Notes under the pieces: generated by a model
What the model was told of the DNA's origin: nothing
The model's input: only the letters and a program-made list of their open reading frames with translations
The model's database searches: none
Shown: positions 44,965 through 57,534 of the stretch, one piece after another
Numbering within the stretch: position 1 is the first letter of the stretch
How the letters are laid out: every line of letters begins with the position of its first letter
Made by a program: the position numbers and the translations under genes
Assembly: GCF_023101765.2 (NCBI RefSeq)
Contig: NC_064217.1
Location: forward strand, 7,351,788-7,415,787
From: Spodoptera frugiperda
Lineage: Eukaryota; Arthropoda; Insecta; Lepidoptera; Noctuidae
Length of the DNA: 64,000 nt
Direction of reading: 5' to 3'

Positions 44965-47900
44965 ATAACACTTTGCGTGAAATCTCGCACTAAAGTCACT
45001 TAATACTACTTAATACTCAATTAACGATGCAGAAAAAACATTGGTCAAAATATAATATCAGTGAATGTATTAGGTATAGAATAATTTCAAAATATGCAAG
45101 CCAACCTCTCAAAGACAACAGCAACCTTAGAACTTTACTTTAAAACTACCCTAAAGATACTTTCAAGACAGCACTCGTTAGACATACAAAAGGTAAGGAA
45201 TAGAAAAATTGAAAATAAAACATAGCAACTATGTATTATATTATTTTTCTTAGAAATACCTTCTTTACGTACTCCCAACATTAGGTAGAAAATGTCCACA
45301 ATAAAGTATAAAGTAAAATTATATCTCCATTCTCTATTTTCGAAAGAGAATTTTAAACAAAAATCGCTTTGTGTACAAAATCGTGAGCACCTGTACAAAC
45401 TGCGACTTCAGTGAACGATGGGATCGCATTGTGTACCCGAAAACATAGGCCATTGTGTTGGATATAGGTCGGCTGCATTTTACCTTTAAAACACGCTATT
45501 CTTCGTTCAATGTTCCTCCATTCCTTATAATAACACGCCAAATAAAATACGCGGTAATTTTCAATTTTTCACCCAAGAAACACGTTCCGTATGTTATTAT
45601 TATTATGTTAGTTCTCTTCATGGTTGCAGTTCATGTATATTTTTGTGGGATTTAATGTCATTTTGAAAGAGTTATGTGTTTTGGGTATATTTGGTTTTGG
45701 GTTCAAGTTTCGCTGCAGTATTATGAGGTATAGTATATAATTTAAGAACGAAAGAATTTGTACACTGAATGCATGAAAAAAACATAGTTAAAATTACTTT
45801 ACTAGCAACGCTATTCATACAATTTTTATAGGATGAAAATTGCGTTATAGTAAAGAGCTCAAAACTGGTCAAAAGGAAACAGTGCCAAATCATCAACTCA
45901 TAAACAGAATCCACTTAAAAACAGAACACAAAACCGCTTCCTAAAACACATAACCCAACCAAATTAAATATCAATCAAACTGCTTCAACATTCTGGCAAG
46001 AGTTATACATTCTAATATAGTCACGTAATAATTCACTAGTTAACGTCATTATATGTCGCTAAGCATAAATTCCCGGTAGAATAGTGTGCGTTAATGAAGT
46101 TTCCTGTAACAGGCAAAACGTGCCGAGAACTGATAAACTTCCTCCACTATTAGTAGATATAGAGGATTGTTGAGATTTTGAGTTTGTACGTGTATGTATA
46201 ATATACTGAGAAGTGTGGAGATGGTAATGTCATTAGTCTATTAACGTAAACATAGTAATCATTGCTTTCCAATGTTTTGTAGAAAATAGTGAATTTAGTG
46301 AACGAAAGTATACTTAATATTTTTAATAGGCATCACACTTGTAGCTTCTTTGATGTTGTGGGCATTCATGATTAGTACTGATCACTTAGTGGACAGTAAA
46401 GCTAATTTTGTTGGTTGGTGTTAGAATCAGTATACTTTACTTGAAAACGATAAATACTAGCATTGTGGTCACCTACACTTCTTTTGTACCTACCTAAATT
46501 CTCTTTTACTTAAAAGATATGCAAATAAATTTTAACCTATTTCCAAGCTTCGTAGTCAACCTTACCTACTCATACATAAATTCAATAAAAAAATCACAAA
46601 AAAGCCTGCATTAGCCCACATACACGTACATAGAATCACGCTTAATATTGATCACGGGTCGGTCGAAGAGCTCTCAAGCGAAGGGCCGGTCATTTGGTCA
46701 TCAAAAGCACTGTTGACCGACCGCTGTGGGACCAGAGACTCTCTACGTACTAATGAAATTCATAAAAAAATCAGCTTCCATTTGTAGGCTTTTGAAAGCG
46801 CCATTCTTTTGATCAACATGAATGTATAATTAGAAGTAAGTGGCATTAAGCGACCAGCCCCTCTTTGTTCAGTACTTAGTGCTCAAGCAGGAGCTAGTGA
46901 CCGCGTGTGCCTACTTGTAGTTCCATGCATGTTTTATTTTTTAGCTTCGTCAGTAATTAACCCTTAGTTTTAGTACATTTGTGGCGAAGCACTTAGTGGA
47001 TTTATTAAGACTAATAACCCCTAGATTGTTGCTCGGTAGACGCCCATTTTACAAGGTTTTCGTTTCAGAAGTCAATACTTACTATACGTCTATTGAATGT
47101 GAGAATTAATTTTATATTGAATTTAGATAAATAAGTTCTGTATTGTCACTCAATTAGGTATTTTGTTTGCTTATAAATAAGGCTTATAATGTTTTAAACT
47201 GCAATATTATAGTGATTCAAATACAAGTTATTGCTCCTAGCACCATTCTCATATAAGTTATTCATATCAAAGTATTATTATGAAGCTTTTATCCGATCAA
47301 TATAATCTGCAATTAATAACTCAACGATAGCAAATATGACAGATATGTATCGCCAAAGTATTGGTTTAATACCCCTGATGAATGCCGCGAAACCTTTTCA
47401 ATAAAAATAAAGTTATATTAAAGTGACATAAATACCAAACGAATAAGTGGTTTTTATATCGCGGTTTAAAGTAAGTTATGATTGGTATTTATTTTAATCC
47501 AAAGTAGAGGTCAATGTACTTTGTAATTTAAAAAGATTTTTAATACTGGTTCAACTTTTGTTAATATCGTTCTTAGTATTGGTACGTTAAAGTGTTCATG
47601 TCAACGTACAGTCTCTTAACGCATTTAAGCTCCTTAAATAAATAAGTGTAGTAATAGGGCAATTTTTATTTAATACAGGTTTTTGCTTATTTCTAGTCTG
47701 GTTTTCACGACGATTTTTTTTCTTGATTTTTTTAGTAAACACATCATTCCTATTTGTAAAGAATTTCCACAAAAGTTAATGTTAATTTTGTAACGTACTT
47801 TACGTGTCTAATAACTTCAAAGAGTCCCCAGACCGCTTCAATGAATGGGTCATAAACCACAAAAAGTGAAATTTTATCTCAATAATAACGACAACGTCGA

Positions 47901-50900
47901 AAATTTTTCCTCCAAAATTATCTCGCAAGGAAATTTTTCACAGCACAATCTCCGTAATTGAATATCTCGATACCTGAGGAGCTCCCTTATAAAATTAGTC
48001 TATAAATCTTCCCCCCATTGGCTGCGCTCACGGCTCTGTAAACTAATCGGTAAATTAAGTAATTACTGCGCTCGGTGAAAATCAATGTGTAGGAAATTTA
48101 ATTTGTCGGCCAGACCGAGGTGATTTTCAACGTTAGTCCCAGGGGAACCACGCTCACTCGTTTTTCTTTATTAGTTAACAGTAGGCATAAATTAATAGGG
48201 TGCTGTTTTATGTCATTCCTGATAAGGGTACGCCACAAATGAAGACAGCCCATTTGTGAATATTAAAACTCGGAAAGTTGTCGCTGACTCAGCAACAGAT
48301 GTTACTCTGCTTGCCGTTTTTGAATGACGGATTAGGGAAAATTGGAAAATCACGCTGTTTTCCCAATGGCACTCAACTAAAGGAATTATTATGCTCGCTG
48401 TAATACAACTGCAGACTTATAAAACCTTTGTGACAAACGATTTCCACTTTATGTTCAATAACAACGGCTTGTTTGCGCAAAATATTTTTGCCGAAAAACT
48501 CGCGCAATTTCCGAATACCTTTTACGCGAAATGATGAAAAATTCGCGCAATAATGTCCATGTTAAGCAGGCATTTATGTCCACCCCGCTTTAGAGTGAGT
48601 TCAGTTGCAAAAAAGCGCACCAGAAAAATTTCATTAGGCCGCGACAACACAGAAACAACGATCCTTTGTCCCATATATTGACTGAGATTGATTGTCAGTC
48701 GGCATGTGCTAAACGAGTTGCACGACGAAATAAAAGCAAATGTTCGCAACCCCTGTCGACATCCGTCACGAACACGGATCGTTTTATTGAACTCCACTAC
48801 GACCATATTAACTTTTGGTTACGTTGTGTTTATTTGCCTCAAACGATTCTTCTGTCCCACACCTATATGAAACGGAATGAGAAAGTTTTAATGTCGCTAA
48901 ATAAACATTTTCGTTCCGACTTTCTGAGTTTATAAAATGTTGTTTTATTTGCGGAATCGTTTCCTTTTATAGAACACGTATTTCGATAAAAATATATTTT
49001 CGCTGTAGGTACTTAATAGTATTTTTGCTGTCTTATCGAATACATCCGAGCGCTCTTTTGTCACTACAAAGACGAAATCTTTTCCCAGGAGCTGAATACC
49101 ATCACCGGAACCTTGTATTTATTTTAAAATTGGTATCATTAGGTGCGTTCTTGGCTTACTTCTAAGATAACAAGCATTGTTGAAAGTCTCTCGAGCTTCC
49201 GACCCTTTTCTCACTTTGACAAGTCACCCGTAAAGATTGCTTAGATCCCTAGTGACTGGCCCTTAACTTGAAACAGCCTTATCGTCGAGATAGGATTAAT
49301 TGCGGAAACAGAGAGACGATAACGAGCGAGTTATAACTAGCCGAGCTTTGAGCGCGTCCGAAGATTTCAGTTTTGTTAGAGCGATTGTCTCGGAGCGGTT
49401 TTACGGCATTGTAATCCGCCCCGTCGTTATGGGAATAAATAATTTAGCTGTCAGCAGATAGAGTGTTGATAGGTGCACAACGACTCAGGGGTCATTGTCC
49501 TCTATTGTTGTCGAGCCGCCGTAATTAATTTTGTAGTTGAGATACTTCAAAGTAAAAGATTTTTTGGTGATGACATTTTCAAGAGCTTGTAAAGGGTTCC
49601 AACGAAATTTCTAACAGCAACATTTTAAGGTAGAGCATAATTAATGTAACACAAACCGAGACAACAACACTAAACGTAAGTTTGTTAACGAAATAGCCAA
49701 CAACGCTTTAATTACCAAACTTTTTATTCAAACAGCGCAAATAACTGTAACATTAAACGTAACTTTGTGAATAAAATTGTCTTTGATAAAATGCAGATAA
49801 GCGAATTTATGGTACTGTATTATGTTGGTCTATGAACGAATTTTGCTGAGTCACTTTACTTTTTAATTAATGAGGACGGACTCCCTGAGTGAATTGAATG
49901 AAACTGAGTAATACTGAGGGAAGTGCTTAGCGTGACGTGTGACGTGTCAATATTAGCTTTATAACTGTGCAATTACGAAATTGTTTTCTATTGAGTAATA
50001 CAGTTAATAGTAGATATCAATGTGATATTGAATAATTACTTTGATAGAAAACAATGATTGTCCATTTTAATACTTTTTTTTCAAATACTTATTCGTCATG
50101 CAACACGGAAAGAAGGTAATTATTTTAACTGTGCTTGGGACTAGGACAAAAAATAAATAAATAAAAAGTCAAAGTGAAAGTCAATGGCCATGTCATTAAT
50201 TTATTAAATGATAAAGGAGTATTTTACGCGGAGTATGTATAATATCAAGCCTACGCTTCTATATTTAGTACATCAGAACCGATAACGCGTCTATGGCGCG
50301 TTTGAACGCGTTTTTAAGACGTTCATTTTCGCTCGTGTAAACAGAGCTTTAGCTAAGTGGGCCTCCAGTCGAAATATTAATATAACTTTCGCAACACCCT
50401 TATAAATAAACTAACTCGATTTGGATTTTGTTGATAAATTAATTATATCGGCTACTTTCAATATTGATTGGTAAATTTTGTAAATAAATTTCGCTTGCGT
50501 TCAAAATAATGTTATTAAAGGCTGTTGAAATGTATATTTATTGATTGATTTTAACGTCAAGTATAACAAACTATGTTGTTTTAGTATTCAATAGTTTATT
50601 TGCCATTCGCTTTTATGTTTATTTGTTACACAACTGTTTTTGTTATGCTAATTTACATCTAATGTCCTATATGAAATATATAATTGTTAGATGATTTTTA
50701 GAGAAGGGCTCCTCTTTATCATTTTCATAGAACGAACGAAACACCCATATTTCAAGTTTATTAGCATTTCAACATGTCAATAGAACATGCTTTTATATCT
50801 CAGTATACAGTACAGAAACATTTACTCAGCAACATCATCTGTTAACACAGAGATAAGAATAATATTCACAAAACAACGAAATGCAACACTCCATGCTGCC

Positions 50901-51376
50901 TTCACACAGCCAAGCACTAGCCGAACAACACGATCTAAATGAGGCTTCATTAGGAAAATGACACCACTTATACCGAGCTAGCAACACTGTCTCCTAAATT
51001 ATAATACATACTGTTACATGCATTTACTAGCGTCGACTCTCTTACTCGACTCGCCGCAATCGTCGACCGCATGTAAACAACCCTCTATACGGGGTGGGTT
51101 TTGTTCAGCAACATTAACAAGAGCTCGTTGGTCTAATAAGGATTCCCAACTAATGTAATTTTAAATTCTTGTTTGGATTATCTTCTTACCTTTATTAAGT
51201 GGGAGGGTTCGGTACATTTACTTTTTGTACTTAATTATTCTGATAAGTATAACGGGGTGAAGAGACACAAATATCGTGCGGTCATTTTGCGGTTTAAGAT
51301 AATTTGTTGATTTAATAAGATAAATGTTACAAAAATGTCCTAAAGATGATCTAGTAACTATCCATTTGGACTGCAA
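44965..51376. other. Long non-coding stretch
   Basis: About 6.4 kb without recognised repeats. GC-richer patches occur near 46650-46740, 48010-48160, 48540-48800, 49250-49520 and 51030-51090. The first holds GGTCGGTC (46657-46664) and its inverse GACCGACC (46715-46722). At 48520-48940 frames of 60-94 codons overlap on both strands with no recognisable family. No supported gene. Confidence 0.5.
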
Positions 51377-51531
51377 GGTTGGCGCGGTGGCTGGGTGATC
51401 TGCCGCGTAATGTATACCAGATGGATCCCACACGGAATAACTCTTTGGGTCGGACGGTCAAATTGTTGTATTGCACCCACAACACAAGAAAAATATCTAG
51501 TGTGGGGCTATTCTTAAAAAAAAAAAAAAAC
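51377..51531 (+). repeat. tRNA-derived SINE (family C), copy 2, internally shortened
   Basis: Starts GGTTGGCGCGGTGGCTGGG (A-box-like), continues with TGGATCCCACACGGAATAAC, AATTGTTGTATTGCACCCAC and ATCTAGTGTGGGGCTA, and ends in a pure A run. Compared with the copy 390 bp downstream it lacks the GTATGTGAACTTGTATGTTTG body segment. Confidence 0.8.
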
Positions 51532-51534
51532 ACT

Positions 51535-51915
51535 AAAGCTTATTCGTATTAGCAACAACTACAGGGTCTGTTTTCTGACTCAGTTTCTCATGATCTACAT
51601 TGTGATCCTAATCTCAACTCATCATAATGGAACTAACTTTACAAACTACTAATCTAAAATTACACTATTACACACAATAATTCGTAATTTAAACCCAAAT
51701 AAAATTATATAATCAACGCACATACCTACTTATTGACCAATCGGCGCACATTATTGCAAATATGGATAATGTTATTGTATAATTAAACGGGCGACCCGGC
51801 AACTGAATGTTGAAAACACCAACATTATTATAATGAAAACAAAATTACCAATATATCTGTATATTACCACATATATAGAAATATACAATATAACAAATAG
51901 AGTTTTAACTGCACT
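51535..51915. other. Spacer between two SINE copies
   Basis: AT-rich, no gene seen. Confidence 0.5.
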
Positions 51916-51917
51916 GT

Positions 51918-52102
51918 AAGCGCGGTGGCTGGGCAGTTGCCCTGCTGCAGTGCAACGTGTATGTTCGTTTCCCACACGTAGCAGCTCTTTGTGTGATCCA
52001 CAAATTGTTGTTTCGGGTCTTGGTGTCCTGTGTATGTGAACTTGTATGTTTGTAAACGCACCTACGACACAGAAGAAAATACTAGTGTGGAGCAAGGTTT
52101 TT
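51918..52102 (+). repeat. tRNA-derived SINE (family C), copy 3, near full length
   Basis: The head has AGCGCGGTGGCTGGGCAGTT and a decayed B-box (GTTCGTTTCCCAC). It is followed by TTTGTGTGATCCACAAATTG, GTGAACTTGTATGTTTGTAA and ACTAGTGTGGAGCAAGG. It lies in the same orientation as the copy at 51377. The 65-107-codon minus-strand frames over it are artefacts. Confidence 0.8.
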
Positions 52103-52104
52103 TA

Positions 52105-55100
52105 GATACATTAAAATTACCATGTAATTCATAAAAAAATGTTACAAACATACTGAAAAAATATAAAAAAGATTTAAACCCTAAACCTAAACATTCTGTT
52201 ACCTAAAATTAAAACATACATTACGTAGATTTTTTAAAGTTTACTACCAACAAATTAAGGCTCTTTTTCACCTACATACATTTCTATTACCACGATTTCT
52301 ACTGCCTAAACAACCCTTTAAACCAGGCACACTGAATTCACATTCAGTGAAATGACAACATTGTGGTATGTCATAGTCATAACAATCATAGTCATAGTGC
52401 TATGACAAGAGATTAGTGAGGGTAAACTCGTATTTATAGGGATGTGTAATTCATTAAATTGTTTAATTTTGTAAAGTGTTACATTGATGTTGGTCATTGC
52501 GGTAAGCGCATATTTATTTGTATTTAGTTTAGGCTTTTAGTGTATTTTCTTTTTGGCTAAGACAACAATGGATGGTTAATATGGATAGTTAATGGTACTT
52601 TGCCATGATCATAACTATACCATACACGGCCTCACAGAAAATCGAAGTAATAACTTTACTTTTAATCGAATCGCATGCATAGGTACCTACCTAATGCAGC
52701 CAAGATTAAAAGTCAAGTCTCAATCTAACAGTGTATTAAAATGGGTTGTTGATATTAATGTTTTTTTGATAATTTTTTTATGGGATAATTTTTTGTGTTG
52801 TTACATTCTGTATTGCCATATTTTAGACAGTTCGACTGCCATCGTTCCTACTAACCTCACAAAAGCTGACACGACAATCTCGGAAAGACATGATGTCAAA
52901 CTGTTCGACATTGGAATACTCCGTAACAAATGTCATACATTCGACATTTTCAGGAACAAAAAATATACGTAGAAGTGGTTGTAGGTACGTAGATGGCTAG
53001 CAGCTCGAAGTTTCCAGATTACTTTTGAAAAAAACACAGAAAATTCCGAATAAAACTAATTTTAAGGCAACCTAAATCTTATGACGTTATCTAAATCCGT
53101 TCTACTTACAACGACGTATATACCTATTATTAAATTAATTTATAATTAGAAACAATTAATCATCAGTTCGTTCATAATTTACTGAGACTACCTTCAAAGT
53201 ATTAATGAGGAAAAATGGAACAAATTCCACTGAAAGAATGTATAATGAAGAATGGAATAAGAATGAAAAATCTGTAAAAATTGTGAGTGATGATAAAATG
53301 CGTAAAAAAATAATGAATTTACCTACTGCCATCTATCATCTTCATTAACTCAAAAAGATCTAACTTCACTACTCATAAATAGCAGATCGGTTATATGACA
53401 AATGTAATCATTAAAATATCTACTACATGTAAAAAAGCAGTCAGTCTTTCACGACTTTTCTCCATAAAGAGCACCTGTTGAAAGACTAGGCACGTCTCGT
53501 TGCCCAATCAACTTAATTGACTTAACACTGCCTGCGAAAATAACCAAAACACAGCTCGTGGGCGCATGAACTTCCCTACAAAACAAATAGCCCAACAATC
53601 AAAATTTATAAAAGCTCCTCTATTCAAATGTTACTACATTAGTCCGCATTCATTATTCCGTTCGTTCTGCACGGACAATTTATTACAACGCAAAGCTAAA
53701 TACACTGCGTTTAGCAAAATCGTATTTCGGCAGTCTCGGAAATGACGGGAGAATTTGCATGGCTGATTGCCGTCCGTTGCTCAATCAAGGATATTTAACA
53801 AAATTAACTAATTGAGTGAACGTTCCACCGCGCCGTCCCCTCGACTAACTTACCGACGACAAATTCGCTAGACAACACAAAAGCAATGTATCGAGGAAAC
53901 TTAATAAGCGATAATAAGTTGATTTCGTGCGGTTCCGTTGTTGCTCGTTGTTCGTTTTTCATTAGATTGGCAGCACTGTGTAATAATATTCTTAAAGGGA
54001 ATTTTACGAATTTAAACATGGAATTTTTTTAGGGAACGTAAATAGCTGAACAGATTCTTTATTTAAAAAAATAATCAAAATGGCGGTTGTAATGTTACGC
54101 TCTATAAACATACTGAATTAGACAAATAAGAACTTTAAACATTAATCCCTCATAATTACGAAGCACAGTAATTAAGTGTCATATTTTTTGTTATATTTGA
54201 GTTGTTTTCTCCTGATAACATTTCAGATTACAAAGCCTATTAATTACTCGCCTACAGTCTGGAGTTGTTCCAAACAAACTCTAATTAGGTGATTGAGTTA
54301 CAAATTCGTTTCTCTCACGGAAACTCCCTAACATTATGTCAAGGCTATTGTTATACGAACACTTTCATTTAATACAATTTCTAAATAACTTTTTAATTTA
54401 TTGCTTTAATAATTCGTTTCTTTTTCTATAAGATTTTCTTGTAATTTAGCAAGTCTTTGCTAAACGACAACATAGTTACAATACGAAGATAATTATAAAA
54501 TAAATCGCCTCTCTGTTTCGAAATGCGATCTATCTCATGGGGCCCTGATGACGGAACGTCTTTTTTGTAACATTTCACTCGACCCTTGAGCAAAAACAGG
54601 AATCCCAAATCGAGCTTCTGTCGGCAAACGCTAGCAAAAGATTTATATCCTAGATGAATGATTGGTATGTCGATAGGAACCGCTTTGAGCATTTAAGACA
54701 AAGGACGTAGAAATTCTGATTTAATATTAAGGTCTAGCTATTTGAATACCATCTATTTCTCGGATTAATTAATGCCTTTCTTTGACTCGAGGAAAGTTGT
54801 ACAAGAATGGAAATTACAAAGATTCTTTTGTCAAACCTTTGTAGTAATTTGATATTGTTCGTTGGACATGAAATCGGTCATCGTTAGCCATGAAAGGAAA
54901 GTGCGTCGGACCTCCTTGTGGTTTTGTGCCGATGACCACAACGGTCTGAGTCAAAGGCACGGTGCCACAACGTATTAATTACACAATCAATCTAATTCTG
55001 CGAAGCAGGTGCTTGCACGTCGCACCGGCTTCTTTGAAGCTCAATGACAATTTCCAGATACGATGACACCTCAAGTTGTTTACGATTATCAGGTACTATT

Positions 55101-56555
55101 CCAAACTTACATTTAGACATTATTTTATTATGTTGAAAATGTCACCGAATTGTATGTGCTCTGATTTTAAATTTACCAACGGGTAAAATAAAGTAAATAC
55201 ACAAATTCGTGAACCGCTTGCAACTTGTACAACAGAAATTTTGTAAAAAGATAGGACAGTTACAAGAACAGCATCCGAACGAAACATGCACTGATGAGGT
55301 TGCAAGTTGCGTGTCCAAGTACACCACAATAAGGAACCTAAACTAGGCTACTGCCTAAGGCTAGATTGACGGTGAATATAACGGTGTAATATTCATTGGC
55401 AGGCCGCGATGTGGTTGATTTATCAATAGCACCACAACACGTATTTGGCTTTGTGATATTTTGTACATACCACAACATGTTGTGGTCTATGTTTCCGCGT
55501 AATTTGCATTTTTAAACATTGCGGCTGGCAACAACTGTTCGTTTTGTTATTAATTTATGTTCAAAACCTAGTAGCTGGCTAGGCTGCGCCGAAATAAACA
55601 ATGTTTTATGCAGAAGTTAGCTTTGATATTGCCGTTCTCCTACATTTACTTCGGAAGGTTAATATTTTTAAAACGTAGTACTTTATTCATCATAACTTGG
55701 TCTTAATGCAGCACTGAAATGTACAAATATATTTTACTCCATTTTATAAATATGTAATTTGTAATTAATTTACCCAGTTTGTATTATCTGAATGCCACAG
55801 TAACGCCATGAAAAGCTCATTAAAACTGGAGCCCGCCATTAAGGGCATTCAAAATAATTAGTAATATCTTTAATTTCCTTACTTTTTCGTGTCTCATTTA
55901 CATGCCAATCACTCTTCATTAACTCATGAAGTAGTTCCACTTATAATGAACATCTTACTTATAAATCTTAGAGCACTTAGTTCCAAAATCTTGTGATTCA
56001 TCAATTCAGTCTTTCTTGACATGAAACGTTTAATCCCAACCGGCTAAGAACAGGTTATTAAGTACTAAAACCTTAAGTAAAGGCACTTGAGCCCCATCAT
56101 CGAGGCATTATGTAACTTGACTAATTTCACAATTAATTCAACCCGGGTCGGTAAAGCCACAACTATATCCAAGTTGCTTGAGGTCTACTTGTAGAATAGA
56201 ATGAATATTTTAACGGATCCAAAGCTTTTGTGACGCTATTTTGCGTAGATGAAGTAATGAAATAATTTCGGTTTACTTATTTTATAATTAGTTGAAGTCT
56301 CTTTCGCTTTTTAGTGGTTAAACAAATTGGCTTTGTGGCCTTATTTCTAGTAATGAGAATGAGTGATGTCATCATGTTTATGTAACATTTTTTGAAACGT
56401 AAGTTTCAGCCACAAAAAACTGGTTATAATTTCTCATACAGTTTTTTGCACCGATATAAACTCACCCATATATACAACCACAACATAGGCAATTAAATAG
56501 TTAATACTTATTAGATACTAAATAAGTAACTCATTAATTGCCTATTAAATTATTT
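52105..56555. other. Long non-coding stretch
   Basis: No full repeat. At about 52626-52648 CGGCCTCACAGAAAATCGAAG matches a segment of family B, probably a small scrap. The longest plus-strand frame in the window, 126 codons at 52592-52972, begins inside that scrap and shows no recognisable domain or splice context. A perfect palindrome lies at 55469-55486. Confidence 0.5.
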
Positions 56556-56560
56556 TTACT

Positions 56561-56735
56561 AGCTTCTGCCAGCGGCTTCGCTCGCATACCAGTAGAGTAG
56601 CCTATGTGTTAGACCATAATCCACCCTAGTTCCAAATTTCATACCGATTCCTTCAATCATTTTGACGTAATTAAGACTAACAAACATCCATACTGAGAAC
56701 CTTTCGCATTTATAACATTAGTAGGATAATACAAC
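56561..56735 (+). repeat. Retroelement 3'-tail-like dispersed repeat
   Basis: Begins ACTAGCTTCTGCCAGCGGCT and TCGCTCGCATACCAG. It continues with AAATTTCATACCGATTCCTT and ACTAACAAACATCCATACTG, and ends with CATTTATAACATTAGTAGGAT. This order (a CTTCTGCC-GCG-CTTCG start, an AAATTTCA-CC-AAT motif, a TAACAAACAT motif and a TATAATATTAGTA-GAT end) is a very common insect interspersed repeat related to RTE-type retroelement tails. Confidence 0.7.
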
Positions 56736-56739
56736 ACGA

Positions 56740-57354
56740 GTGGAAGAACATGGTTACACAGAATCTATAAAGTGAGCTTTAAACTTAATGACTTGTTCTA
56801 AGTAAAAATAAAATAAAATCGGAAATTAATTCTAGAAAATGATCCCTGTTTAACACTCGATAAAAGATAGAGATTAAATGATTCAATTACAAATCTTGTT
56901 CTCTGCATTTAGTGTCTCGTTAAACGTTAATGTCATTTTGCATTGCAGAACTAGGTGGAATAGATTACATTCTATATGTGAATAAAAAATCATTGGAATT
57001 GGAAACGTCTCCTTTAGGCCTTGTACAGACGTTCGATTTTCATCGGTCATGGAATTGTGTCCGACAACTGTCGATTCCTCCCGGTAACAAAGTTCGGTTT
57101 CTACCGACTCATCGCACCCGTCCTGCATTAATGCGTGCTCACTCGTATGTTTTATCCTTTTATCCGATTCACGCTTGCGGTTGTAGCTTCAGTTCGGGTG
57201 TTAGCCTTTTCATCGATTGTTGTGTGACTGAGCAATACTGAACTAATAGTCAGTAGTAACTTACTTTTATTACATTTCCTCCAGTATAAACTTAATAATA
57301 TCGTCTGATCTTTAAGAAAAGGAAAAGATAATATCGTAACTTCTTACGAAGACT
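56740..57354. other. Non-coding stretch with GC-richer core at 57010-57230
   Basis: The core is open for 103 codons on + and 81 on -, neither with a recognisable domain. It could be part of an unrecognised transposon (words such as AGGCCTTGTACAGACG look repeat-like), but I found no matching inverted end or second copy. Confidence 0.4.
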
Positions 57355-57530
57355 AATAATGTCGATCGCCTGCGATCGCCCTACATGTCCAGAATCTCAA
57401 TGCGCGGATAGGCTGGGTACAGTCGTGGCGTTTTGTTCTATTTCGCACGCGTCGTTTAATGTGCGCCTAACAATCACTTGCAGGCTAGGCACTCGGTGAT
57501 TTGTTCCTTCTGCAGTGGATGCAGAACTTG
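57355..57530 (-). repeat. Possible CpG-rich dispersed repeat
   Basis: A CpG-rich block with the palindrome GCGATCGC near 57372, then ACATGTCCAGAATCTCAATG, CGCGGATAGGCTGGGTACAG and TCGTGGCGTTTTGTTCTATT. Its composition is unlike its neighbours and the word order is reminiscent of moth interspersed repeats. There is no second copy in this window and no open frame of note. Confidence 0.35.
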
Positions 57531-57534
57531 AACT

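Noticed and set aside
48522..48935. Overlapping opposite-strand frames of 60-94 codons
   Set aside because: Mutually overlapping, no motif; the local GC rise alone explains fewer stop codons.
52592..52972. Longest open frame in the window (126 codons, +)
   Set aside because: It starts inside a small family B scrap, has A/T-driven codon use, no recognisable domain, and no splice or promoter context.
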